DNA of 64,000 nt from an uncultured Capnocytophaga sp. (lineage in GTDB: Bacteria; Bacteroidota; Bacteroidia; Flavobacteriales; Flavobacteriaceae). The notes under the pieces were generated by a model, which saw only the letters and a program-made list of their open reading frames with translations, ran no database searches and had not been told where the DNA came from. Positions 1 through 7,459 of the stretch are shown one piece after another (position 1 is the first letter of the stretch; each line of letters opens with the position of its first letter). A program made the translations under genes and the position numbers. The DNA lies in NCBI RefSeq assembly GCF_937936315.1, contig NZ_CALGWU010000059.1, positions 1 to 64,000 on the forward strand, given 5' to 3'.

Positions 1-41
1 TTTAAAGATAGGATAGCTTCTCAGTGTCTTTTAAAAATTAG

Positions 42-89
42 AAATCCATTGATAATATTTCAAAAAGAGATGTGTCAATGGATTTTTTT
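42..89. terminator. Terminator-like hairpin at left edge
   Basis: A perfect 11-bp inverted repeat (42-52 pairs with 75-85, arms AAATCCATTGA / TCAATGGATTT) with a 22-base loop is followed by a run of T. Read on the plus strand this looks like an intrinsic terminator for a gene that ends left of the window. The loop is longer than usual, so it may instead be a recombination or regulatory hairpin. Confidence 0.4.
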
Positions 90-182
90 GTTGCCTTACA
101 AAAAGCTATCTCACAAAGATAAGAGTGTTATTAAGACTTACCTATTTTCCCTGTTTTAAACACTTAAGGCACGTAATGGCGG

Positions 183-354
183 TTCGTTGTTCGAGTGCAA
201 AGGTATTTCTGTGTTCTTAACGCTTCTTGCAAGGTCAAGCCCGATGGGTTTTCAAAAAAATCTCCAGCCCTTGTCCGTTGTCCTGCGGGTAGTATTTTTT
301 TGAAAAACCTTGCAGAAGCTAAACACAGACCTTTTATGGCACTCGAAACGAAAC
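183..354. repeat. Large nested imperfect palindrome upstream of ssb genes
   Basis: Four arm pairs nest around one centre: 190-198 with 339-347 (9 bp, TTCGAGTGC), 208-215 with 322-329 (8 bp, TCTGTGTT), 222-234 with 308-319 (one bulged base), and 249-261 with 294-306 (13 bp, perfect, TTTTCAAAAAAAT). The apical loop (262-293) is GC-rich. The whole could fold into one long stem as single-stranded DNA or RNA. It lies before the ssb/PRTRC gene block, which has the character of an ICE leading region. Its role is not known from the sequence; a single-strand promoter, a single-strand origin or a structured leader are possible. Confidence 0.6.
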
Positions 355-560
355 CAGCTCATTCCGACCTTTAAGCGAATAAAAAAAATGTCAAATATGA
401 GAAAAATGCCGCTTCTTACAGATTGTTTTTTGAAACGAATACCGCTTTTCCTCCCATTGTCGAATAAAAAATTTCAAAAAGACAACCTAAAAGCCGAAAA
501 TCGTGCGTATCGTGTCCAAACAAGCCGTAAAGCCGTATAAAACTCCTAAAATGCAACAAG

Positions 561-896
561 ATGAAAAAAGAACCCTGTATCGCAACCAAATTCGTGTCTC
601 ACGAAATAAGTCCCTTAGAGCATCTGAAAGACTGCCAAGTCTATCAGCTCCGTGTAAAGCTCAATAGCGGTGAGAAACTCACTCGAACAGAGAAAAATTG
701 GATTACCCAAGCGGTCAATAGTAACTGCTTTTTCAGAAATGCTATCCCCTTATTGGGCTACCGATTTGACTTTTCCGATGTACTGAGAAAGTTCATTGTA
801 AAGCAGTATAATACTTGGTATGAATACTATGCTATCGACCGCACCAGCCTCCGTGCCTATCTTTATGGGCGCATAGACCAAATAGTAGAAATTTAG
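561..896 (+). CDS. Conserved ICE hypothetical protein, 111 aa
   Basis: Small soluble protein that I do not recognise. It has no signal peptide or membrane segment. The middle is basic and helix-rich and the C-terminal half is rich in Tyr. The chosen ATG begins MKKEPC; another ATG ten bases earlier is in a different frame. It is the first gene after the large palindrome and lies 25 bp before ssb, so it is probably co-transcribed with ssb in an early-expressed block. A role in DNA maintenance is only inferred from position. Confidence 0.6.
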   Translation: MKKEPCIATKFVSHEISPLEHLKDCQVYQLRVKLNSGEKLTRTEKNWITQAVNSNCFFRNAIPLLGYRFDFSDVLRKFIVKQYNTWYEYYAIDRTSLRAYLYGRIDQIVEI

Positions 897-921
897 TAAC
901 CTAATAACAAATAGAACGCTT

Positions 922-1356
922 ATGAATATCGTAGGAAGACTTACCGAAAATGCACAAGTGCAAACCCTATCAAATGGCAAACAAGTCGTTAATTTCTCTG
1001 TAGCAGTAAACGACAACTACCGAAACAAAGCAGGTGAAAACGTACAGCAAACCTCCTTTTTTGACTGTGCTTATTGGCTCAGTACGGGGGTTGCTCCGTA
1101 CCTTACCAAAGGCACATTGGTTGAATTGGAAGGACGAGTATCGGCACGAGCGTGGCTCAATCGTGAGGGAGAACCTCAAGCAGGCTTGAACTTTCACACC
1201 TCCAAAATCAAATTCCACTTTAGCAAGAAAGCAGAAGTAACACCTAATACCTCTGCAAGTGAGACAAATAACGCAAATGCCATAACACCTTTGCCAAAGC
1301 CCCAAGTCACAGCAGGGCAAGTCGCAGAAGAAGACGAGGACGATTTGCCTTTCTAA
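922..1356 (+). CDS. ssb: Single-stranded DNA-binding protein
   Basis: Single-stranded DNA-binding protein of 144 aa. The N-terminal ~105 residues form the OB fold (start MNIVGRLTENAQV, then the NFSVAVND strand and a FFDCAYW segment). They are followed by a polar linker and the acidic tip EDEDDLPF, the partner-binding tail of bacterial SSBs. In an ICE it would coat the transferred strand after entry and protect it during second-strand synthesis. The cysteine-containing FFDCAYW version is typical of ICE-borne SSBs of Bacteroidota rather than the chromosomal housekeeping copy (family knowledge). The function is secure. Confidence 0.93.
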   Translation: MNIVGRLTENAQVQTLSNGKQVVNFSVAVNDNYRNKAGENVQQTSFFDCAYWLSTGVAPYLTKGTLVELEGRVSARAWLNREGEPQAGLNFHTSKIKFHFSKKAEVTPNTSASETNNANAITPLPKPQVTAGQVAEEDEDDLPF

Positions 1357-1385
1357 ATGTATAACCCTTTAAAATTGAACAGAAA

Positions 1386-1832
1386 ATGAATATCAGCAAA
1401 ACACCTACAACACACCTATTGGTGCGTGCCTATACCAATAGCGAATGGGATAGTTGCGACTTTGCCCTTATCACCCTTACCGAGCAATGGCTTGAGAAAG
1501 TGAAAAAAGTAGCCCAACAAGTGGCTACCCTAAAGAGCGACCCCGATTTTGTAAACCTTAGTTTCTATGAGGCAAAAACCGACTTTTATACCCTCAGCGA
1601 TGAGGAACAGCCCGATTTATCCTTTTTAGAAGAACGTACTTGGGCTTTTGTGGAACTCACTGAGGAGGAATTAGCCTCTTTCAATACGCCTGAAAGCCGT
1701 TTGGATATTTACCGAAGCGTGTTTACTCGATACGATGATTTCTATATAAAAGCCTATGGAAAATACTCCTCCGATGAGTATTGGACGGACGACATCCGTT
1801 TTGATGAACTTTTTAAAACCTTTGAAAAATGA
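1386..1832 (+). CDS. Acidic hypothetical protein, 148 aa
   Basis: Acidic soluble protein rich in Asp, Glu, Tyr and Trp, with no signal peptide or membrane helix. I do not recognise a family. It starts 29 bp after ssb and its last codons overlap the next start by 4 bp, so it belongs to the same transcript. Small acidic proteins in leading regions of mobile elements are sometimes DNA mimics that block restriction enzymes; the acidity allows that here, but no motif supports it. Confidence 0.6.
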   Translation: MNISKTPTTHLLVRAYTNSEWDSCDFALITLTEQWLEKVKKVAQQVATLKSDPDFVNLSFYEAKTDFYTLSDEEQPDLSFLEERTWAFVELTEEELASFNTPESRLDIYRSVFTRYDDFYIKAYGKYSSDEYWTDDIRFDELFKTFEK

Positions 1833-2035
1833 TAATAACAGACCTCAATGGTGCACCTATAGAGGTAACCGACCTTGATAAAGCCTTAGCGCAAGCCGAT
1901 AGCTTTAGAGGCTATAAGCATACTGACAACACTCACAAGGCGTTAGATAAGAGGCTAAAAGCCTATTGGCAGGACTTATATATTAAACTAAAGCAACTCA
2001 AAGAAGCCCAAAACTCAACCCTTAATAAAACCTAA
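1829..2035 (+). CDS. Small hypothetical protein, 68 aa
   Basis: A 68-residue protein whose ATG overlaps the stop of the previous gene (ATGA type), implying translational coupling. It carries a central DSFRGYKHTD segment and a basic, helical C-terminal half with a KLKQLKEAQ stretch. No known domain is recognised. It lies in the small-gene block between ssb and the PRTRC cassette. Confidence 0.55.
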   Translation: MIITDLNGAPIEVTDLDKALAQADSFRGYKHTDNTHKALDKRLKAYWQDLYIKLKQLKEAQNSTLNKT

Positions 2036-2041
2036 CAGCCT

Positions 2042-2275
2042 ATGGAAAGCGTTTACTTAGTCTATAAAACCGATAGCTGGCACTATATGAGTAGCCGTGT
2101 CCTTATGCAAGTATGCACAAGCAAGTACAAAGCAATCGAAGTGATAAAAGCCTATTGCAAGCGGTACAAGCTACCCTTTACCCAAGACGACCTAACCAAC
2201 TTGCAATGGTACGACCAAACCCAATGTAGCAAAAGAAGCATTGAGTTTGAGATAGAACCCCAAGAAGTAGTTTAA
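2042..2275 (+). CDS. Small hypothetical protein, 77 aa
   Basis: A 77-residue soluble protein, basic in the middle (KAYCKRYKLPF) with an acidic end. It starts six bases after the preceding stop, so it is likely part of the same transcript. There is no signal peptide or known motif. The two Cys are not arranged as an obvious metal site. Confidence 0.55.
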   Translation: MESVYLVYKTDSWHYMSSRVLMQVCTSKYKAIEVIKAYCKRYKLPFTQDDLTNLQWYDQTQCSKRSIEFEIEPQEVV

Positions 2276-2294
2276 CCTAAAAAAGTGTATCTCA

Positions 2295-2510
2295 ATGAAA
2301 CCACTCAAACAACCCTTAGCAACCGACACCCAAGCCCTATCCTATATAGGGATAATCATCCGAACTTTTGAGCCACTGCACTTTATGAACCTTAGCGACC
2401 AAGACCGAGAGGCAACCCTTAAAGCCCGACAAGCCTTAGAAGCTATCGTAAAGGCAAACGGCTACATAGTGAGTTATCGTACTGAAAACACTATTAAAAA
2501 AGCCCCTTAA
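2295..2510 (+). CDS. Small hypothetical protein, 71 aa
   Basis: A 71-residue protein with a helical core and the acidic/basic segment DQDREATLKARQALEAI. It is the last of the unrecognised small genes before the PRTRC cassette and is separated from the next gene by 49 bp. No function can be assigned. Confidence 0.5.
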   Translation: MKPLKQPLATDTQALSYIGIIIRTFEPLHFMNLSDQDREATLKARQALEAIVKANGYIVSYRTENTIKKAP

Positions 2511-2559
2511 AAGATAAGGATATAAAAACAGAAGTATCAATTTAAAAACGAAGTATCCA

Positions 2560-3057
2560 ATGGAAACCCATTTTTTCAATCAAATTGCTCAGTTAGCCAT
2601 ACAAGGCAAACTGCACTTAGTTGTAACCCAAGAAGCAAATAGCCAGCTTGTTGTATCGGTATTGCTTGAGAATGAACAATGTTCAGACCCTGCCAAGCAC
2701 CTTTTGCCTCCCTTAGTACTTAGAGGCACAGCCGAAGAATTAGATGCAGGCTTTTTTCAAAGCATCACCCAACCCTTAGAAGAAACCTCGTCTCTGTTTG
2801 TGAATATGGAGCAGTACATCGAGGCGCAAAAGCAAGCCCAAAGGCAATCAGCTATGGAGAAAGAAAAAGCTGAGAAACAACAAAAGAAATACGATGAGGC
2901 TATGAAAAAAGTAGCTGATTTAGAAGCGCAGGGCAAGTACCGAGAAGCGTGGTCAAAACTACCTCCTCCCGATGAGTTCCCTAACTATGCCGATAAAATC
3001 CGCAAAAAAAGGTCAGAACTATCCACACACTTTGCCCCTACCTTGTTTGAAGAATAA
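2560..3057 (+). CDS. PRTRC system protein E
   Basis: First gene of a PRTRC (ParB-related, ThiF-related) cassette, a set conserved on plasmids and ICEs whose biochemical role is undefined. The N-terminal ~80 residues open with FFNQIAQLAIQGKLHL and contain PLVLRGTAEELDAGFF, which I associate with protein E of the cassette. The rest is a charged coiled coil (about residues 92-135, AQRQSAMEKEKAEKQQKK). The identity is supported by the order E, C, unknown, B, ThiF seen here. No recognisable ParB member is in the window. Confidence 0.75.
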   Translation: METHFFNQIAQLAIQGKLHLVVTQEANSQLVVSVLLENEQCSDPAKHLLPPLVLRGTAEELDAGFFQSITQPLEETSSLFVNMEQYIEAQKQAQRQSAMEKEKAEKQQKKYDEAMKKVADLEAQGKYREAWSKLPPPDEFPNYADKIRKKRSELSTHFAPTLFEE

Positions 3058-3084
3058 GTATTAACCTCTAAAAAAAGTATTGTT

Positions 3085-3303
3085 ATGCTCATAGCTACCC
3101 AACTGAAAAGAATGTTTGTCTTTGAAGAAAACCGACAAACTATTCACCTTGCCGACCCTAATCCATCGTGGTCAGTAGAGCAAGTCAAGAATTTTTACAG
3201 CACCCATTACCCCCTGCTCACCAATGCCAAAGCAGGCACACTTTACGTAGAGGGAGACAGCGTTGTCTATCCCCTACAAATCACAATGGGTACAAAAGGC
3301 TAA
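3085..3303 (+). CDS. PRTRC system protein C
   Basis: A 72-aa protein with the family-typical core: ladP(N)PSWSVEQVKNFYSTHYP, then a Lys/Gly stretch and a final strand VYPLQITMGTKG. The length matches the usual ~70 aa. It lies 27 bp after protein E. Its function is not known. A 21-codon reading frame just after it (from 3324) is too short to support as a gene. Confidence 0.78.
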   Translation: MLIATQLKRMFVFEENRQTIHLADPNPSWSVEQVKNFYSTHYPLLTNAKAGTLYVEGDSVVYPLQITMGTKG

Positions 3304-3402
3304 ATCTCTATAATTCTAAAGCTATGAGCCTTGTAAAACAGCTTAAAACAAGGCTTGTAGCTAAAATTAAAAACGTTATCAAAAACTAAAAACAAACTAA
3401 AA

Positions 3403-4566
3403 ATGTATGCAACAGCAATCTCAACAAAACCTCGCACCCATACAAAGCGAAGCACAGAGAGAACTCTACCGCAGGTTAAGAGAGTTTTCCAAAGCAGTCC
3501 AACGCCCCAAAGACCGCTCACAGATACGTCAAGAACAGCAACAAGTAGCCCCAAAAACTCTTTTGCCAATGGTTTTCTAAAGACGACCTTCCCTCCTAAA
3601 GTGTATCATTCAAGCAAGCACATCATTTTTAGTGGAGAGGAGCAAGCACAGCTAAAAACCACTCTCAAGTGTTCCCTTGCTCAAATGGCAGAGCATTACG
3701 GCTTTACTCCCTTTCCCATAGAGCAGTACGACCTTTCTTGTGGGATTGCCTTAGCCCTTTCTTACAGCCAAGAGCAAATCAAAAAGAGAGATACCAAAGG
3801 TACTTTCTGTGAACTAAAAGTATTGAAAGCCCCCAATGGCGATGCTTTTTTCTCTTGCGAAGAACGTTTTTATTTGCCCAACGAAGTGTTTTTTGTTCCT
3901 CTGCAACCGCTTTATAAACTTCTGAAAGTACATAAAAACAAACCACTTTATGAACTGTTTTTATCGGTATATGCCTACCTAAACCAACGTGCTTTTATAG
4001 CAAACTATGTACAAGAAGATTGTTTTGTGGCTTATGCCTATGAAATGTTGCAGGATTGTATTAGCCAAGACTATGAAGAAATAGCGGAAAGAGACCACCT
4101 CCTGCACCTTTTAAAGCAGGCACAACAAATAGGTACTATTCTTTCCAAAAAGATACGCAACCCTTGCCATTTAGACTTTTTTCAAAGACGTATAAACCGC
4201 TTTATTCCTAAGAATGATTTAGAAACCGAATGCCTTACCCTCTCACAAGCCTTTTATACCTTGTGGCAGGATTTTCCTAACCACTCTATCTATACCCATT
4301 TGCACAGAGCAGAGTGCTATGAGCAAGGTGAAGAGGAACTTTTTGAGGTAGAGAAATACCTATCTTTTGTCTATGAAGACCAAAGCGACCTATTCCATAC
4401 CTATCTTTTAGATTGGCTCAATGGAGAATACTCCCAATGCAGTGAGATAGAACTCCCTACCATTTACAAACATTTCAACAGCACAACACCCCTTGCTAAC
4501 TTTGATTTTGAACAGTGTTTCTTTCCTCTCTTAACCGAACTTATAACCCTTTTAAACCGCATTTAA
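3403..4566 (+). CDS. PRTRC-cassette protein, ~387 aa, with doubtful N terminus
   Basis: Large protein between PRTRC C and PRTRC B; by position it may correspond to PRTRC protein F, but I cannot confirm that from motifs. From about residue 58 (KTTFPPKVYHSSKHIIF) it reads as a normal soluble, helix-rich protein with many aromatic residues. The first ~57 codons are Ser/Thr/Pro-rich and look unlike the rest. In the next frame, from an ATG at 3407 to a stop at 3580, there is a Gln/Arg-rich 57-aa peptide that looks more protein-like. Either a small gene overlaps here or an indel has displaced the true N terminus. Confidence 0.6.
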   Translation: MYATAISTKPRTHTKRSTERTLPQVKRVFQSSPTPQRPLTDTSRTATSSPKNSFANGFLKTTFPPKVYHSSKHIIFSGEEQAQLKTTLKCSLAQMAEHYGFTPFPIEQYDLSCGIALALSYSQEQIKKRDTKGTFCELKVLKAPNGDAFFSCEERFYLPNEVFFVPLQPLYKLLKVHKNKPLYELFLSVYAYLNQRAFIANYVQEDCFVAYAYEMLQDCISQDYEEIAERDHLLHLLKQAQQIGTILSKKIRNPCHLDFFQRRINRFIPKNDLETECLTLSQAFYTLWQDFPNHSIYTHLHRAECYEQGEEELFEVEKYLSFVYEDQSDLFHTYLLDWLNGEYSQCSEIELPTIYKHFNSTTPLANFDFEQCFFPLLTELITLLNRI

Positions 4567-4567
4567 A

Positions 4568-5290
4568 ATGAAATACACAGACCTCACCCCAGAAGTAGGG
4601 GAAGTATATCGCCCTACATCGGCACTTGTTTTTTACGAAGACAGTAACCGCTACAACCCACAGAGTTATGTAGAGTACTTACACCTTGATAGCAATGGTA
4701 ATCCTACAAGCGCACAACCGCTTACCCTCGACCAAGCGCAAGCACTTGCCAAAACGCTCACCTGCCAAAAAGAGCAAGCACAAGCCTTTTTAGTCCCCAA
4801 AGGTATTATTCCTCGCAGGGTACTCCATCTATCCCATAAAGGTGAGGGGCAGGCTGTTTGGTACTCTAAAGCACAAAAAAAGCAGTTATTTTTTGCCTCC
4901 TCCCTCGCTATAGAAAGCAAAGAAGTAAGTATACCTCCTCTGTTGTGGAAAGCTACACCAAAGAGCCTTTGGATATATGCCTTAGCCAAAAACCAAAAGC
5001 CACACCTTAATACACCTCTGTGCTATGCGCCTTTTTTCAACGTCTATGAAAATGGCAATGTGTGTATGGGGTCAGTACAGGTAAATGAGCGTAAAGCCTC
5101 TTGCTTAGAAGACTTTATCACCCAATGGGAAGATTATTTTTTCAATAGCTATTTTTCTCATCAATTAGGCTCATACCCTATAACCAAAATACCCTTAATA
5201 AGCCTTTGGCAGGAACTCACTCAGAGTAATAAGTCTTTTCCTTGCGAACTTCTCAATCCCAATCATCTCACCTTACAACAAATCCTATAA
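4568..5290 (+). CDS. PRTRC system protein B
   Basis: A 240-aa soluble protein. Features typical of PRTRC protein B are the RRVLHLSHKGEGQAVWYS strand region, the PPLLWKA segment, and the YAPFFNVYENGNVCMGS core, which resembles an E2-like fold region (inference from the pairing with an E1-like ThiF gene). It begins one base after the previous stop and ends two bases before the ThiF start, so translation is probably coupled. It likely partners the downstream ThiF protein. Confidence 0.75.
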   Translation: MKYTDLTPEVGEVYRPTSALVFYEDSNRYNPQSYVEYLHLDSNGNPTSAQPLTLDQAQALAKTLTCQKEQAQAFLVPKGIIPRRVLHLSHKGEGQAVWYSKAQKKQLFFASSLAIESKEVSIPPLLWKATPKSLWIYALAKNQKPHLNTPLCYAPFFNVYENGNVCMGSVQVNERKASCLEDFITQWEDYFFNSYFSHQLGSYPITKIPLISLWQELTQSNKSFPCELLNPNHLTLQQIL

Positions 5291-5292
5291 CA

Positions 5293-6147
5293 ATGAAACA
5301 GACCCTAAACACCTCAAACACCCTCAACCCTTTCAATACCTCTGTCCAAACACACAAAGAGCGGGTACATTTTACTGATACAGCTTTGCTCAACGCTACC
5401 AATCCTATTAAAGTACATCTGATAGGAGCAGGAGGCACAGGCTCACAAGTAGCCACTGCTTTAGCACGTATCAACCACGCTTTGGTTGCTTTAGGACACG
5501 CAGGATTATCGGTAACCCTTTGGGATAACGACCTTGTAAGCCCAGCTAATCTTGGTAGACAGCTTTTTTCGGCTTGTGAGTTAGGAATGTACAAATCCAC
5601 TGCTCTAATAAGCCGTATCAATCGCTTTTTTGGTACAGATTGGAGAGCGCAAACACAGCTATTCAGCACTGAGACCTTTCCCTCTAAAGAAGAAACGATG
5701 AGAGGAAGCATTTACCTTTCGTGTGTAGATAGCGTAAAGGCACGTTTTGACATTGGGGAAGTACTCACCCATTTAGAGCGAGCCCATCACTACCACAACA
5801 ACCCTAAGTATTGGTTAGATTTTGGCAACAGCACCCATTCAGGGCAAGTGATTTTAGGTACTTTACAAGCCATTGAGCAACCTTATAGCGATACTTTTAC
5901 TCCCATAGACACCCTGCCTACTATTACCCAAGCCTTTGGAGAACTATTAACGCAAGCCGAGCAGAATGACAATACCCCAAGTTGCTCCCTTGCCGAAGCC
6001 TTAACCAAGCAAGATTTGTTCATCAACGCCACTCTCTCACAAATGGGAAGCACTCTACTTTGGAACTTGTTCAGAGAAGGACTCACTCCTTACAGAGGCT
6101 TTTTCCTCAACCTCAAAGACTTTCGCTCGCAACCCTTATTAGTTTAA
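5293..6147 (+). CDS. PRTRC system ThiF family protein
   Basis: E1-like adenylating enzyme of the ThiF/MoeB superfamily that closes the PRTRC cassette. The nucleotide-binding loop GAGGTGS is at residues 45-51, followed by a strand ending in WDND and the conserved LVSPANLGRQ segment, where Arg would contact ATP. The catalytic-cysteine region lies near YLSCVDS. ThiF proteins adenylate the C terminus of a ubiquitin-like partner; the partner here is unknown. The start at 5293 was chosen because it follows the PRTRC B stop by two bases; a longer frame to 5242 would run 49 bp into that gene. A strong terminator follows. Confidence 0.85.
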   Translation: MKQTLNTSNTLNPFNTSVQTHKERVHFTDTALLNATNPIKVHLIGAGGTGSQVATALARINHALVALGHAGLSVTLWDNDLVSPANLGRQLFSACELGMYKSTALISRINRFFGTDWRAQTQLFSTETFPSKEETMRGSIYLSCVDSVKARFDIGEVLTHLERAHHYHNNPKYWLDFGNSTHSGQVILGTLQAIEQPYSDTFTPIDTLPTITQAFGELLTQAEQNDNTPSCSLAEALTKQDLFINATLSQMGSTLLWNLFREGLTPYRGFFLNLKDFRSQPLLV

Positions 6148-6156
6148 TCCTTAATA

Positions 6157-6193
6157 AAAACACCTCTTAGAGTATTTCTAAGAGGTGTTTTTT
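6157..6193 (+). terminator. Intrinsic terminator after PRTRC cassette
   Basis: A perfect 14-bp stem (6157-6170 with 6178-6191, AACACCTCTTAG arm) with a 7-base loop and a T tract lies 10 bp after the ThiF stop. It marks the end of the plus-strand ssb/PRTRC transcript. Confidence 0.85.
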
Positions 6194-6238
6194 ATGATTG
6201 CTTATCTGTGCTACTGACTGCCTGCTGGTGCTACCAGC

Positions 6239-6265
6239 CTTCTTTTCTTTGAGAAAGAAAAGAAG
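6239..6265. repeat. Perfect 12-bp inverted repeat between operons
   Basis: CTTCTTTTCTTT (6239-6250) and AAAGAAAAGAAG (6254-6265) form a perfect stem with a 3-base loop. It lies between the two converging transcripts. It is probably a second transcription end signal for the minus-strand HTH genes, although a clean T tract is lacking. Confidence 0.4.
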
Positions 6266-6352
6266 CAAAAGAAAGACCTTACAGATAGATTTTTTGTTAG
6301 TTTAGGATAAAGAGAAGCCTTATAAGAAAGCCATTAAAGATAAAAAAAGGAG

Positions 6353-6634
6353 CTATTTCTTATAGTTAGCCTCCAAAATCTTTAGAATATCACTTTGTTT
6401 AAAGAGAATTTTACCACCAATTTGGATATAAGGAAAGAGCCCATCATCACGGTATTGCTGTAGGGTTCTTTTGGTGATATGTAGCAGCTCACAGACCTCC
6501 TTTCCTGATAGAAATACCTCGCCATCAAATACAGGACGGAAGTTTTTAAGGATAAAGTCCATTTGCTGTTTAAGGTTTTCAAGCTGACTAAGGTAAGAGC
6601 TTAGTTCCTGGTGTGTTTCTGTGAGTAAGTTCAT
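6353..6634 (-). CDS. Excisionase-type helix-turn-helix protein
   Basis: A 93-aa DNA-binding protein. The N-terminal ~35 residues are a helix rich in Gln and Leu. Residues ~38-90 are a MerR/excisionase-type winged HTH: GEVFLSGKEVCELLHITKR, then TLQQYRDDGLFPYIQIGGK and a C-terminal KILFKQSDILKIL segment. Such proteins act as recombination directionality factors or regulators in Bacteroidota ICEs. The ATG overlaps the stop of the upstream paralogue by 4 bp, so the two are coupled. No integrase is next to them, so excision versus regulation cannot be decided. Confidence 0.8.
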   Translation of the reverse strand: MNLLTETHQELSSYLSQLENLKQQMDFILKNFRPVFDGEVFLSGKEVCELLHITKRTLQQYRDDGLFPYIQIGGKILFKQSDILKILEANYKK

Positions 6635-6921
6635 TGGGTTTGAAGGTTAGAGGTTAAAAGCTGTTCTACATCACTACGCTTAAAATAGTTCTTGCGGTGG
6701 ATGCACGAGAAAGGCAAGAGTTTTTGGTCTTTATAATACTGCAAGGCACGCTTGCTAATGCCCAAAAGCAGACAAACCTCCTGAGAGTCCAACCACTTTT
6801 CTTTTTGCCAAATACCTTTGTAAGTATCCATTACCACTTGCAGAGAATTGTTGAGTTGCTGTACGTCTTTTTGTATCTGTTCAAAAACAGATTTTTCTAT
6901 AACTACTACTTCCATTTGCAT
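6631..6921 (-). CDS. Excisionase-type helix-turn-helix protein (paralogue)
   Basis: Paralogue of the next gene with the same plan: an N-terminal helical region, then WLDSQEVCLLLGISKRALQ, YYKDQKLLPFSCIHRKNYF and KRSDVEQLL, the excisionase-type HTH. I chose the ATG at 6921 (MQMEVVV). The frame opens at a TTG at 6933, but a perfect TAnnTTTG -7 element lies at 6931-6938 on this strand, so the transcript would start after that point and be almost leaderless. The two genes probably form a two-gene operon in which each product binds DNA. Confidence 0.78.
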   Translation of the reverse strand: MQMEVVVIEKSVFEQIQKDVQQLNNSLQVVMDTYKGIWQKEKWLDSQEVCLLLGISKRALQYYKDQKLLPFSCIHRKNYFKRSDVEQLLTSNLQTQ

Positions 6922-6930
6922 TATTTTGCG

Positions 6931-6938
6931 CAAAGGTA
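6931..6938 (-). promoter_or_regulatory. TAnnTTTG -7 promoter element for HTH genes
   Basis: The minus-strand sequence TACCTTTG exactly matches the Bacteroidota -7 consensus. No clear -33 TTTG is seen at the usual spacing. Its closeness to the start codon implies a very short leader. Confidence 0.5.
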
Positions 6939-6941
6939 AAA

Positions 6942-6977
6942 CAAAACAAGCCCACTTTTAGAAGTAGGCTTGTTTTG
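6942..6977. terminator. Hairpin between traQ and HTH operon
   Basis: An 11-bp perfect stem CAAAACAAGCC (6942-6952) / GGCTTGTTTTG (6967-6977) with a 14-base loop lies between the end of the tra operon (7009) and the HTH gene promoter. It probably terminates tra transcription. Confidence 0.6.
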
Positions 6978-7008
6978 GAAGAGAAAGGAGGATTTTGGCT
7001 TTATATCT

Positions 7009-7440
7009 TTACTCTTTCTTTACATTAAACTCAAAATCAAGTTTTTGTTCATTGCCGAAGGAGTCGCTTATCCAAACGGAGAGAGACTGATTAGCTTCTG
7101 AGGCAGAAGTGTAGTAAAGCCTAAACGCTCCTTTGGAGGCAAGTGGATAAACATCATTAACAAGTAAGACTTCTCCTTGTGGAGAGGTACGCAAACTACC
7201 TTTTCCCTCATACTGAAAGTAACGAATAAAATAGCGGTTCTCATCGTACTGGTAAGGAGAGTGCAACTCACAACGTATTTCTACCGTATCGGTTTTACCT
7301 ATACTTTTAGGTACAGGCAATACCTTTACCTCAAAAGGAAAGTTTTGTTGTACGTCCAACTCTTTTTTACAAGAGGTGAATAGGCTCACACATAGCATTG
7401 CAATGAGTCCTATTACAATTTTCTGATTTATTTTCTTCAT
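7009..7440 (-). CDS. traQ: Conjugative transposon protein TraQ (DUF3872)
   Basis: A 143-aa secreted lipoprotein. The signal peptide ends in a lipobox (SLFTSC, Cys at about residue 24), followed by an immunoglobulin-like β domain with the segments PFEVKVLPVPKSIG, TVEIRCELHSPYQYDENRYFIRYFQ (split over two strands) and a final KLDFEFNVKKE. This is the DUF3872/TraQ family found at the distal end of tra operons of Bacteroidota ICEs. It likely sits in the outer membrane as a part of the mating apparatus. It is the last gene of the operon and is followed by a hairpin. Confidence 0.85.
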   Translation of the reverse strand: MKKINQKIVIGLIAMLCVSLFTSCKKELDVQQNFPFEVKVLPVPKSIGKTDTVEIRCELHSPYQYDENRYFIRYFQYEGKGSLRTSPQGEVLLVNDVYPLASKGAFRLYYTSASEANQSLSVWISDSFGNEQKLDFEFNVKKE

Positions 7441-7459
7441 CGTATTGTCTTTTTAAAGG

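Noticed and set aside
310..540. 76-codon reading frame on the plus strand before the first gene
   Set aside because: It begins at a TTG inside the large palindrome, has a basic low-complexity product and no sign of a start signal; more likely non-coding.
3324..3389. 21-codon frame (MSLVKQLK...) after PRTRC C
   Set aside because: Too short, basic and without supporting context; no conserved feature.
5242..5292. Longer start for the ThiF gene
   Set aside because: It would overlap the PRTRC B gene by 49 bp; the ATG at 5293 follows that stop by two bases and gives a normal N terminus.
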